64,000 nt of DNA from Odoribacter sp. AF15-53 (GTDB lineage: Bacteria > Bacteroidota > Bacteroidia > Bacteroidales > Marinifilaceae). The first letter of the stretch is position 1, and the number at the start of each line of letters is the position of its first letter. Positions 1-7,645 of the stretch are shown in pieces. The stretch lies in assembly GCF_003479425.1 (NCBI RefSeq), contig NZ_QUHC01000002.1:62001-126000 (forward strand), read 5' to 3'. Under the pieces are notes generated by a model, which was not told where the DNA came from, made no database searches, and worked only from the letters and a program-made list of their open reading frames with translations. A program made the position numbers and the translations under genes.

Positions 1-1
1 C

Positions 2-1162
2 ATTACCACATTCTTCACACCTTACATGATCCGCATGGCCGATCCCGCCTATCAATTCATTACAAAACATTTCCCCCGCTCCTGGATTAATTTCCTTGAC
101 AGGTATAGCACCGGGACAAATACCATTCACCACAAAGGCACGTGGCAACGCTTACTCAAAGCCCTGTGTCGTATCGTGGTCACTTACTCGATCTTATCCG
201 TTTTCACGATAGCACTATTCCTGCAATACCTGACTCCGTTAATTCGAAAAGAACTTCCCGGAATACAAGGAGGTATCGTGAGCGCCGTGGCCATACTATT
301 GCTGATCTCGCCATTCCTACGGGCCATGATGATGAAAAAGAACCATTCGGAAGAGTTCCAGCAATTGTGGAATGACAATAAGTACAACCGGGGACCGCTT
401 ATTTCCCTTATCGTTCTGCGTGTTGCCCTTTGTATAGGTATCGTAATGTTCGTTATATCCAGCCTGATAAACGTGGCCGCGGGCCTGTTGCTGATTATTG
501 CATCCGCCATTATTTCATTCTTCATTTACTCCAAACGATTAAAAAAATATTCGATCCAACTGGAACGCCGTTTTCTACGCAATTTTACCGCACGCCAACA
601 GGAACAAGAACGAAAATCCCCGATCAAACAGCGTTTCGTGAAGCATTTGCTTGACCGAGACTTGCATCTGGCTGATTTCGAAGTCTCGCAATCCTCTCCC
701 AGCGTGGGCAAAACACTTAAAGAGCTAAATTTCCGCCAGACTTGCGGGGTCAGCGTGGTCACGATCATCCGGGGTGAGGAACGAATCAACATCCCCGGTG
801 GAGAAGAACGCCTCTATCCTTTTGACCATATCATCGTGGCCGCCACGGATAACGAGATCGAAGTTTTCCGCAAGTTCGTGGAGAACCGAGTGCAACAACG
901 CAAGGAAGAACTCGAACAACAGAAAGCCCCGGAAGTCAGTCTAGAACAATTTATCATCGAAAAAGACACCACCTTAATCGGACGTTCCATAATAGAATCC
1001 GGCATCCGGGATAAAGCCGCCTGTCTCGTCATCGGCATCGAACGGGGAGGTACTTCCATCATGAACCCAGTCCCTACCACCGTATTTGAAGAAGGCGATG
1101 TCGTATGGATCGTTGGAGAAAAAGACAAACTACTCCAACTGGCAGCAGGAAAAACGATCTAA
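2..1162 (+). CDS. Cation:proton antiporter, C-terminal part (5' end outside window)
   Basis: The frame is open from base 2, before the first in-window ATG at 26, and reads ITTFFTPYMIR. That is the end of a membrane helix as found in KefB/CPA2-type sodium or potassium:proton antiporters, so this is a truncated 3' portion rather than a gene starting at 26. About 386 residues are visible. They contain hydrophobic helices (about residues 55-80, 90-110 and 135-175), then a soluble C-terminal half with two TrkA-C-like segments (about 210-295 and 310-385). TrkA-C domains sense ligands or regulate gating in these transporters. The protein would sit in the inner membrane and control cytoplasmic pH and cation content. 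The gene converges on dnaX across a 133-bp gap. The family is fairly sure; the ion is not known. Confidence 0.8.
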   Translation: MTTFFTPYMIRMADPAYQFITKHFPRSWINFLDRYSTGTNTIHHKGTWQRLLKALCRIVVTYSILSVFTIALFLQYLTPLIRKELPGIQGGIVSAVAILLLISPFLRAMMMKKNHSEEFQQLWNDNKYNRGPLISLIVLRVALCIGIVMFVISSLINVAAGLLLIIASAIISFFIYSKRLKKYSIQLERRFLRNFTARQQEQERKSPIKQRFVKHLLDRDLHLADFEVSQSSPSVGKTLKELNFRQTCGVSVVTIIRGEERINIPGGEERLYPFDHIIVAATDNEIEVFRKFVENRVQQRKEELEQQKAPEVSLEQFIIEKDTTLIGRSIIESGIRDKAACLVIGIERGGTSIMNPVPTTVFEEGDVVWIVGEKDKLLQLAAGKTI

Positions 1163-1195
1163 TAATTTTAGATTTTAAATTTTAGATTAAATAAT
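1163..1195. repeat. AT-rich 7-bp-period intergenic repeat
   Basis: Directly after the antiporter stop, units of the form ATTTTAG/ATTTTAA follow each other with a 7-bp period. The same pattern returns in at least seven other gaps between 5.7 and 17.9 kb. Function unknown; it could serve as spacer or as a transcript end. Confidence 0.5.
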
Positions 1196-1241
1196 TCAGC
1201 AGGGCAAGCTGCCGCGACAAAGCGCCCCACAGGGGTCCATC

Positions 1242-1280
1242 GACTTTATGGACTTTACAGACCTTATGGACTTTATTGAC
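1242..1280. repeat. 9-bp tandem repeat, about 4 copies
   Basis: Consecutive units GACTTTATG, GACTTTACA, GACCTTATG and GACTTTATT repeat with a 9-bp period between the convergent antiporter and dnaX genes. A 9-bp period would preserve reading frame, but no open gene here makes sense. A loosely similar string lies near 49,510-49,530. Confidence 0.6.
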
Positions 1281-1295
1281 TCTTTTTCAATTACG

Positions 1296-1920
1296 TTATT
1301 CAATTTCCAGCCCGAACAGAGCCTTCAATTCTCCCACGGCAGGATTAATCGACACGAAATGCTCGAACTTATCTTTGGCCGTGAAAAGACGTTTTTTATC
1401 CTGCCCGTCTTCGGGTTCCATGTAAACCTGGGCATTCAAAGTAATAAAACCATTAGACAATTTCTTCGACAGAAAAGAGAGTAAGTAAGGATGCAAATCC
1501 ATGACTTTCGTCAACAAGAAATCATTATCCACCTCAATCGTAATAACAAACCCTTCCACTTTCGGGGTATGCGAGGTCAGGGCGATTTTTACAGCCGTAT
1601 CTTCCTGCGACGTACCAATATAAGCCTCCAAAGCAGCAGAAACATCCGCCACGGTAAATTCATTTCGTGCCTTTATCTTGTTTTCATTGGCCTGAGTTTT
1701 CTCTCCTTCATGTTGCACCCGCAAATCCTCTTTCGTTTCCGCCATAGCCATTTTCAGCTTGAACGAACGAGGAGGTTCCGCCTTGTAGGTGTTGGCTTTC
1801 GGGGACGTAGTTGTAGACGCAACCGCAGTAGGGGCAGCAACAGCCCCACCACCCTCTTGTTGGAATTTACCGTTAAAACCTTCTATCTTTAGTAACCCGG
1901 CAAATTCCTCTATACTAAGA
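1296..1920 (-). CDS. dnaX: dnaX tau-specific C-terminal extension, reached by -1 shift
   Basis: Directly after the A10 run the -1 frame is open and reads SLSIEEFAGLLKIEG, a Gly/Ala/Thr/Pro-rich linker, then a charged domain ending GELKALFGLEIE. The extension joins the gamma frame only by a -1 shift (or one inserted A). The joined product would be 576 residues, about the length expected for a Bacteroidota tau subunit. The tau C-terminus normally binds DnaB and the polymerase alpha subunit. Internal ATGs near 1751 sit inside the domain and are unlikely to be real starts. A sequencing or assembly error in the homopolymer is the main alternative explanation. Confidence 0.8.
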
Positions 1921-1931
1921 CTTTTTTTTTT
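1862..1931 (-). promoter_or_regulatory. Slippery A10G run with downstream stem-loop in dnaX
   Basis: On the minus strand TTA is followed by ten A and one G (1931-1921), then 12 nt, then GGAATTTGCCG (1908-1898). A 25-nt loop separates it from CGGTAAATTCC (1872-1862). The arms form 11 pairs with one G-U. A slippery run plus a 3' stem is the layout known from the E. coli dnaX frameshift, while the long A-run resembles Thermus dnaX transcript slippage. Either mechanism would restore the tau frame. Confidence 0.65.
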
Positions 1932-3025
1932 AATTCATTAATCTGACACAACTTGATCAAGGTAAGCTCCACGCACAAACGTTTCTCCATGCGAATTTTA
2001 TACTGCATTTCGCATTGTTCGATCACCTTCAAAGCATCAAATATAAATTCTGGGGTCACCGTTTGCGCTTGTTTCAGGTAACGTTCTTTAATGGAAGCAC
2101 TCACTTCCAGTAGTTGCACGGTAATCGCTTCCTTGGCCACCAACAAATCCCTAAAATGCCGTCCCAACCCGGATACCAGATTACCCGCATCAAAACCCTT
2201 TTCCATGATCTCGTTGAAAAGCAGGAACGTCTCCGCAACCTTACCGGTATAAAACAAATCGGTGAGTTTAAAATAGTAATCGTAATCCAACACGTTCAGA
2301 TTCTCGATCACCTTATCGTAAGTCAAGTTCTTTCCACAAAAACTAACCACCTGATCGAATATAGACAACGCATCACGCATCGCCCCGTCAGCCTTTTGGG
2401 CGATCACGTTCAATGCTTCCTCTTCCGCCTGTACCCCTTCTTTGGCAGCGATACGTTTTAAATGATCAATCGTATCGGGCACCTTGATCCGGTTAAAATC
2501 GTAAATCTGACAACGGGATAATATCGTCGGCAGTATCTTATGTTTTTCCGTGGTGGCCAGAATAAAGATCGCATGGGCAGGAGGCTCTTCCAAGGTCTTC
2601 AAGAAAGCATTGAAGGCCGAAGCACTCAACATATGTACCTCGTCGATGATATACACGCTATACTTCCCGACTTGCGGCAAGATACGCACCTGATCGACTA
2701 ATCCTCGAATATCATCCACGCTATTATTGGATGCGGCATCCAACTCGTGAATATTCAACGAACGACCGCTGTTAAACGCTTTGCACGATTCACATTCATT
2801 ACAGGGTTCGGCATTTGCCTGCAAATTCATGCAGTTAATCGTCTTGGCAAAAATACGGGCACAAGTTGTCTTCCCGACTCCCCGCGGTCCACAGAACAAA
2901 TAAGCCTGGGCTAACTGTTTATTGAGAATAGCATTCCTCAACGTGGAAGTAATCGAGTGTTGCCCGATCACGGTGTCGAAACTTGCTGGTCTATATTTAC
3001 GTGCCGAAACGATAAAGTTTTCCAT
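1910..3025 (-). CDS. dnaX: DNA polymerase III gamma subunit (dnaX zero frame)
   Basis: This is the clamp-loader ATPase of the replicative polymerase. The 371-residue zero-frame product has the Walker A GPRGVGKTTCAR (about residues 45-57) and four zinc-ligand cysteines in CMNLQANAEPCNECESC. It also has the Walker B DEVHML, the SRC sensor motif (SRCQIYDF) and the helical collar domain. It stops at TAG just after an A10 run, giving a gamma-like product that lacks the tau C-terminus. The reading frame resumes in -1 and runs to 1296. The ATG at 3025 is the natural start (MENFIVSARKYRP) and lies behind a good promoter at 3079-3109. Length and domains match gamma subunits made by recoding elsewhere. 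Confidence 0.9.
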   Translation of the reverse strand: MENFIVSARKYRPASFDTVIGQHSITSTLRNAILNKQLAQAYLFCGPRGVGKTTCARIFAKTINCMNLQANAEPCNECESCKAFNSGRSLNIHELDAASNNSVDDIRGLVDQVRILPQVGKYSVYIIDEVHMLSASAFNAFLKTLEEPPAHAIFILATTEKHKILPTILSRCQIYDFNRIKVPDTIDHLKRIAAKEGVQAEEEALNVIAQKADGAMRDALSIFDQVVSFCGKNLTYDKVIENLNVLDYDYYFKLTDLFYTGKVAETFLLFNEIMEKGFDAGNLVSGLGRHFRDLLVAKEAITVQLLEVSASIKERYLKQAQTVTPEFIFDALKVIEQCEMQYKIRMEKRLCVELTLIKLCQINELKKKVLV

Positions 3026-3078
3026 GTTAATCTATTACAGGTTGTTATCCGATATTGTTATAATAATGTACCGGATTA

Positions 3079-3109
3079 CAAATTTACAAAGTAAAAATCA
3101 CACGTGCAA
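3079..3109 (-). promoter_or_regulatory. dnaX promoter (TTG-N20-TAAATTTG)
   Basis: On the minus strand a TTG (3109-3107) is followed after 20 nt by TAAATTTG (3086-3079). This matches the Bacteroidota housekeeping consensus TTG/TAnnTTTG. It lies about 55 nt upstream of the dnaX ATG. Confidence 0.6.
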
Positions 3110-3120
3110 CCTTTAAATTT

Positions 3121-3154
3121 GAAAAGAACTGAAATTTAAATTTCAGTTCTTTTC
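3121..3154 (-). terminator. 34-bp perfect palindrome, terminator of actin-like/bactofilin operon
   Basis: The stretch from GAAAAGAACTG to CAGTTCTTTTC reads identically on both strands over 34 bp. It overlaps the bactofilin stop codon at 3143. On the minus strand the 3' arm ends in TTTT, consistent with an intrinsic terminator just before the dnaX promoter. Centre-adjacent AT bases would form the loop. Confidence 0.55.
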
Positions 3155-3529
3155 TTCCATAATCTTATACACACCATCAATAACAACGCCTGACTCTATA
3201 TATATTTTCCGGGTTAAAATATTCCCTTTAATATGTGCCGGAATTTTTAATGTCAAACTTTCCAACGCAACAATATTCCCCCGGACTTGTCCCAGAATCA
3301 AAGCCGACGCACACTTGATATTTCCTTCTACACGGGCTTCTTTTGCAATGACAATACGTCCGGTTGTAATGATATCACCTTTAAAATCACCATCAAGTCG
3401 AATGGAGCGATCCGTCTTCATATTACCCACGAAGAATGTTTTCGTGGGTAAGTTCACAAACGCTGCCTGTTCTAAAGCTGTCGCAGTTTCTTCTTCCTGC
3501 CGCTTTTTCCACCAAGAAAACATTTTCAT
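3143..3529 (-). CDS. Bactofilin (polymer-forming cytoskeletal protein)
   Basis: A 128-residue protein of the bactofilin (DUF583) family. It has a short hydrophilic N-terminus with aromatic residues (MFSWWKK), then a right-handed beta-helix made of repeating hydrophobic steps (residues about 30-120), such as VEGNIKC, VRGNIVA and IKGNILT. Bactofilins self-assemble into nucleotide-free filaments under the membrane and scaffold shape or polarity proteins. The ATG at 3529 is preferred over the TTG codon just before it because it overlaps the upstream stop as TGATG, implying translational coupling to the actin-like gene. The reading ends inside a strong palindrome. The family call is firm; the cellular role is inferred. 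Confidence 0.88.
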   Translation of the reverse strand: MKMFSWWKKRQEEETATALEQAAFVNLPTKTFFVGNMKTDRSIRLDGDFKGDIITTGRIVIAKEARVEGNIKCASALILGQVRGNIVALESLTLKIPAHIKGNILTRKIYIESGVVIDGVYKIMEEKN

Positions 3530-4605
3530 CAATCGTTATAATCCGACAAACAAACGCAAGTATTCGCATTACCAACATCCAACCCAACCGCCAGTTGGGA
3601 TACATTTTTCAAAAAATCATCCGGGTCCATCGTTTCGAAACTATTCGCCCCGGTACGAGCCTTCAACTTCGAATTCAAGCAATACCCGTGAGAAGCACAT
3701 TTCTCCGGCTCCGGATAAACGGATATCGTGAGTGTATCCCCAAATTCTTCTCTAAAACATTCCACCAATTCCGGGTAATAAGCACCTCCACCCGCCAGAT
3801 ACATCTGATTACATTTACTGAAATCGTCATCGATAAATGACTTTCGCAATCTTGGAGAAATCACGTCATTGTAGTACATACGCAATACTTTTTTCCGCAA
3901 ATCGGTAACATCATGCCGAACCCGATTAATTGTTATTTGTCCTTTTTGAAACAAGATGTCCAGTTGATGCTCTGTCTTCAATTCCATGTAGTACTTTTTC
4001 ATCAACTCATGCTCGAATAACTTCACGGCATAATTTATCCCGTTCATACTCACGGTCGAACGATTCAACATTCCGGACGACATGCTTACCGCAGCCTCAC
4101 AAGTTCCGAATCCCAGACTGACCATAAAGAAATTTCCTTGCACGTGAAGAGCTCCTTCCCGAAGAGCAGTAATACAACCGGCAATTTCAGGCATTACATC
4201 CACGTTCGCAATCACAATTTCTTTTGTCTCAAACTGACAATCCCCGAAAGTTCCTTTATCAAAAGTAATTACATGCTTACCGCCAAGCACTTCATCCACC
4301 TGATCACGATATAGCATATAAGTTGAAAAAGGAAAACCGACCGTTAGATTTATCGTCCCCTCGTTTTCTGAAGTTGCCAACAATAAACCCGCCTGGGCCA
4401 ACAACTTGTATTCTTCTTCTCCCGGTCCCGTGTTGATATTCTTATGCGGAGAATATCCTTCCCGAAGAGCCAGATTACCGATAATATAATCATTATTACC
4501 CAACTTGAGCTTTATCCCATTTAACAAACAGTCCGCAACATGAGAGAATTCTTGATTCGTTGCCTCATAAGTACTGGGAAAGTTATATGATTTCATCATA
4601 AGCAT
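3529..4605 (-). CDS. ParM/Ta0583-like actin ATPase, apparently circularly permuted
   Basis: A 358-residue actin/Hsp70-fold protein. By eye it follows archaeal Ta0583 and bacterial Alp/ParM proteins: FPSTYE (about 9-14), IIGNLA (41-46), TVGFPF (88-93), a phosphate-2-like strand MVSLGFGTCE (161-170), the adenosine-site glycines LAGGGAYYPE (270-279), and PEPEKCASHGY (298-308), which equals the usual P-x-x-x-x-A-x-x-x-G-Y near the end. The phosphate-1 hairpin, which should open the protein, is missing at the N-terminus. Instead VGLDVGNANTCV (340-351) closes it. Stop codons lie directly upstream of the start, so no N-terminal copy was missed. The phosphate-2 aspartate is replaced by Ser. The coupled bactofilin partner suggests a cytoskeletal pair. 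An ATG at 4596 (MKSYNF) is an alternative start. Confidence 0.75.
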   Translation of the reverse strand: MLMMKSYNFPSTYEATNQEFSHVADCLLNGIKLKLGNNDYIIGNLALREGYSPHKNINTGPGEEEYKLLAQAGLLLATSENEGTINLTVGFPFSTYMLYRDQVDEVLGGKHVITFDKGTFGDCQFETKEIVIANVDVMPEIAGCITALREGALHVQGNFFMVSLGFGTCEAAVSMSSGMLNRSTVSMNGINYAVKLFEHELMKKYYMELKTEHQLDILFQKGQITINRVRHDVTDLRKKVLRMYYNDVISPRLRKSFIDDDFSKCNQMYLAGGGAYYPELVECFREEFGDTLTISVYPEPEKCASHGYCLNSKLKARTGANSFETMDPDDFLKNVSQLAVGLDVGNANTCVCLSDYND

Positions 4606-4650
4606 ATGAATTTTAATTATTTAATCCATTTATCCAAAATATAAATAACC

Positions 4651-4794
4651 GATCGATTAAAGATACTGTAAATCGAAAATTTGTCACGATTAATGTCATT
4701 TCCGTAACTAATTGTGCATTAAAACGAACTAAAATAATACTACATAATTGTATTTTAGAAAATTGTTAATATATTTGTATATCTTTAATCGATC
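4651..4794. repeat. 15-bp perfect inverted repeat flanking 114 bp
   Basis: GATCGATTAAAGATA at 4651-4665 is exactly inverted as TATCTTTAATCGATC at 4780-4794. The pair brackets the upstream region of the actin-like gene and a plus-strand promoter. It may be paired operator sites or the ends of a tiny element. No target duplication is obvious. Confidence 0.6.
4748..4777 (+). promoter_or_regulatory. Orphan plus-strand promoter (TTG-N19-TATATTTG)
   Basis: TTG at 4748-4750 and TATATTTG at 4770-4777 with a 19-nt spacer match the Bacteroidota consensus exactly. It points away from the actin-like gene into a gap with no plus-strand gene. Confidence 0.5.
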
Positions 4795-4960
4795 ATTAAA
4801 AAATATTTTTTATGCCTGATAAATTCTTCTTGACACGTTTTCAGATATTCCTATTTTCCTGAAAGAAATAACAATAACAACTAACATATAAATATTTCAT
4901 TTCCCGTGTACCCCCGTCATACAAATAAAAAAACGATATCGTTTATGATATCGTTTCTTT
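4784..4960 (+). ncRNA. Possible small RNA between promoter and hairpin
   Basis: The 376-bp gap 4606-4981 holds no protein gene of normal size. A consensus plus-strand promoter ends at 4777, and a strong hairpin followed by a T-rich stretch lies at 4931-4967. A transcript of roughly 170-180 nt would result. A 16-codon ORF starting MPDKFF at 4812 could be a leader peptide or chance. The call rests only on these bracketing signals. Confidence 0.25.
4931..4956 (-). terminator. Intrinsic terminator of the bat operon
   Basis: AAACGATATC (4931-4940) pairs perfectly with GATATCGTTT (4947-4956) around a 6-nt loop. The minus strand continues with a T7 run. It lies 26 bp after the batE stop. The plus side is also T-rich, so it may act in both directions. 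Confidence 0.75.
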
Positions 4961-4981
4961 CTATTTTTATATACTCGAATA

Positions 4982-5737
4982 TCAAATCTTCTCCAAATCG
5001 GTTTTAGCAATCCATCCTTCATTTCCATCGGCCAATCGCACATTATACCACTCGCCCAAAGAACCGATAACCTGTACCTTCAGCCCTTCATGAATCACGA
5101 ATAATTCCGTTCCGCTATTGTCCGGAGCCCCCCGCACAACCACGCTGGGAACCATAATGATCCCACTATCCCTATCGGTCACCCGATGATATTGTTTCAA
5201 AGCAAAACATATCGTCATCACCGATACCAGCAACATGATAATTCCCAAGGTAAACCAACTTTTTTTCAAAGAAATGGAAGTTGCATGGAAAAACAGTACT
5301 GCCATAACTAGGAAACCGATAAAAAGAAACACGGAAATATAAGCCCATTGGTCTGCCGTGAACGCTGTCACGAAAGCATTGTACCAACGCACGAGGAACA
5401 ATTCCGGCAATACCTTGATATTATCTACCGTGGACTTTTGTGCCATGGCCAAATTATATTTCGCATCGCTATCTCCTGGATGCAACAGTAAAGCCCGCTC
5501 GTAATTCAGAATAGCCTTGGCCACCTCACCCTGTTTGTAATAACAATTCCCTAGATTATAATATATCGTTGCCGATTCCATGTCATCCGAAAGCATCTCG
5601 GTGTACAAATCTATTGCTTTCTGGTATTCGCCTTCCTGATACATTTTCGCAGCCTCCTCTTCCAATGCTTTCACGTCGGCAGCATAAGTCATCACGCCAG
5701 ATAACAGCAACACCAAAATCATATATATCCTTTTCAT
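4982..5737 (-). CDS. batE: BatE: TPR and SH3-like membrane protein
   Basis: 251 residues with a signal peptide (MKRIYMILVLLLSGVMTYAA). Two or three TPR units follow at about 24-105 (YQEGEYQKAIDLYTEML, IYYNLGNCYYKQGEVAKA), then two membrane helices at about 135-152 and 160-182. A C-terminal SH3b-like domain closes it (about 190-251: VVVRGAPDNSGTELFVIHEG, WYNVRLADGNEGWIA). This is the BatE layout. The protein is the last gene of the Bacteroides aerotolerance operon, whose membrane complex supports growth under oxidative or envelope stress. Its TPRs probably bind other Bat proteins. A clean terminator follows. Confidence 0.88.
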   Translation of the reverse strand: MKRIYMILVLLLSGVMTYAADVKALEEEAAKMYQEGEYQKAIDLYTEMLSDDMESATIYYNLGNCYYKQGEVAKAILNYERALLLHPGDSDAKYNLAMAQKSTVDNIKVLPELFLVRWYNAFVTAFTADQWAYISVFLFIGFLVMAVLFFHATSISLKKSWFTLGIIMLLVSVMTICFALKQYHRVTDRDSGIIMVPSVVVRGAPDNSGTELFVIHEGLKVQVIGSLGEWYNVRLADGNEGWIAKTDLEKI

Positions 5738-5748
5738 CGTTTTCGACT

Positions 5749-5777
5749 TTTAGTTTTTAGCTTTTAACTTGTAGTTT
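5749..5777. repeat. 7-bp-period repeat between batD and batE
   Basis: CTTTTAG, TTTTTAG, CTTTTAA, CTTGTAG and TTTTTAT follow in strict 7-bp steps. They fill almost the whole gap between the batD stop and the batE start region. Confidence 0.5.
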
Positions 5778-7598
5778 TTATATTGCTTTATCCAGCTTCA
5801 TGATAATGGAAAGACTATCCTTGTAGACCTTATCCATTTCTTCGTCCTGATTAGCACCGGGAGCATAACGGGCATACTCGCAATGATCAAGCACCTCGAT
5901 AAAACCTTGTATCAAAGTTGTATCGGCTCCTCGACGAGTCAAATGCTCACTGATATTATCCCGATTCAACTCGGAAGCGGATATATTCAACTTGTAACTA
6001 ACGTATCCCCACAAGGCATTCAGCACCTCCTGATAGAACAACTCGGAATTACCGGCTTTCATAGCCACCGATGCTGCACGCAAACGCTTTTGTGCCATTT
6101 TGTTGGCAGTCTTACTCTTCACCCGAACCAGATCGGCATTCGCTTTTATCCGGCGACGATTGAGTATCATTCCTACCACGAAAAGTACAAAAGGAATCAA
6201 GAAACTCAACCAATATTCCATTGTAGCGAAATATTGTACCCCTCTTTGCCTCAAATCGCTCTTACCCGTCTTGATATACCGGATATCCTGTCCCAGCATC
6301 CTGACATCTTCTTTCTTGAATGACTGCAAAGCCGCTTCTCCGGTTCCTTGCCCGGACTCGTTACCCTTGGCCACCCGAACGGTATACTCTTTCCCGGTCA
6401 ATATCTTATAAGTCCCCGATTGTGGGTCAAAATAAGAATATTGCACGGCCGGAATCTTGTACTCACCCGCGTAGCGAGGGATTACCAAATATTCGAATGT
6501 CACGGTTCCGGATGTTCCGTTAATATCTTTTATTACTTTCGGATCATACACGTCAAAATCATGCGGGAAAGAAATCTTGGGTGCTTCCAACAATTTCATG
6601 TTACCGGTTCCCCGCAACACCACCTTATAAGTCAACGCATCATTTGCTCTCAACGTATCGGTAGAAGTAGATGTCGTCATGGCAAGGGTCCCGACCATAC
6701 CACTGAATCCTAAAGGTTTCCCCGCTTCCGGTAAAGGTTTCACGGTAATTTTCACGGGTTTACTCTTGCATATCACCCGAACATCCCTCGATTGTCCGAA
6801 AAAGTCGTCAAATATACTGTTTGAACGCCCTGCTACCCGTTGCCTCACCACGCAGATCAACTCGTACGGGTCGATCGTCAACGTTCCGGCATGCTGGGGA
6901 AACAGGATCGTTTTCTGTAACACACCTACCCGATCGTATATTTTTCCATTATATTCTTCTCGTTCCAATCGGATCTGGGGAATCTTCACGTCTTCTGTCA
7001 GGAACCCGTCAAAAGGAGGTATCTTTTTCCCTTGCACATCCACCAGATTTACACGGGCGTATACTTTCAGGGTTGCCGTCAGACTTTCTCCCACGTAAAG
7101 AGAGTTACGACTCACCTCCATTCTCAAAAACAGATCATCATCAGTGATCGTGGAACTTCCCCGGTCCTCACGAATCCCACTAGAAGAGGCATTATTATTC
7201 CCCTTAGGCTTATCCGAACCCTTGATCACTTTTATTTTTAAAGGACTGGATTTATACTCTTTACCGTCCACCGTGATCGTGGCAGGAGCTACGGTATACT
7301 CTCCCTCTTCACGTGCTTCCAGAACATACGTGTAAGTATATTCCGAGCTCTGTTCCATTTTTCCATTAATAATTGAAGTATTAAAAGATGTACTCAACGA
7401 CGGACCCGCCAGTAAATCGAATCCTTGCAAGGTAGGAACCTGCAAATTCTCACCTTGTTTATTCAGCACGAAAGAAAGGCGAAATTGCTCTCCGACCTCC
7501 ACGACCGAGGGAGCCGACGCCGTGAATTTTGTCTCTTGAGCAAACACTTTTGCCCCTCCGATAACGCATAGTAACAATACTATAATGAATGACCTCAT
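5778..7598 (-). CDS. batD: BatD oxygen-tolerance protein
   Basis: 606 residues with a signal peptide ending KVFAQ. Repeated immunoglobulin-like beta domains of the BatD (PF13584) family follow: VEVGEQFRLSFVLNKQG near 35-50, VSRNSLYVGESLTATLKVYA near 160-180, and a third at about 300-410. A single membrane helix at about 460-480 (WLSFLIPFVLFVVGMIL) precedes a helical cytoplasmic tail of about 120 residues ending MDKVYKDSLSIIMKLDKAI. The bulk should face the periplasm, held by the inner membrane, as partner of the VWA proteins BatA and BatB. Length and architecture match full-length BatD. Confidence 0.9.
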   Translation of the reverse strand: MRSFIIVLLLCVIGGAKVFAQETKFTASAPSVVEVGEQFRLSFVLNKQGENLQVPTLQGFDLLAGPSLSTSFNTSIINGKMEQSSEYTYTYVLEAREEGEYTVAPATITVDGKEYKSSPLKIKVIKGSDKPKGNNNASSSGIREDRGSSTITDDDLFLRMEVSRNSLYVGESLTATLKVYARVNLVDVQGKKIPPFDGFLTEDVKIPQIRLEREEYNGKIYDRVGVLQKTILFPQHAGTLTIDPYELICVVRQRVAGRSNSIFDDFFGQSRDVRVICKSKPVKITVKPLPEAGKPLGFSGMVGTLAMTTSTSTDTLRANDALTYKVVLRGTGNMKLLEAPKISFPHDFDVYDPKVIKDINGTSGTVTFEYLVIPRYAGEYKIPAVQYSYFDPQSGTYKILTGKEYTVRVAKGNESGQGTGEAALQSFKKEDVRMLGQDIRYIKTGKSDLRQRGVQYFATMEYWLSFLIPFVLFVVGMILNRRRIKANADLVRVKSKTANKMAQKRLRAASVAMKAGNSELFYQEVLNALWGYVSYKLNISASELNRDNISEHLTRRGADTTLIQGFIEVLDHCEYARYAPGANQDEEMDKVYKDSLSIIMKLDKAI

Positions 7599-7645
7599 TT
7601 GTTTATCTTTTAATTCTTTATAATCCTACGATAAAATGTACAAAA

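Noticed and set aside
1910..3025. dnaX as a frameshifted pseudogene
   Set aside because: Both frames are intact and conserved-looking up to the A10 run, the gene is essential, and a downstream stem is present. Recoding fits better, though a homopolymer sequencing error remains possible.
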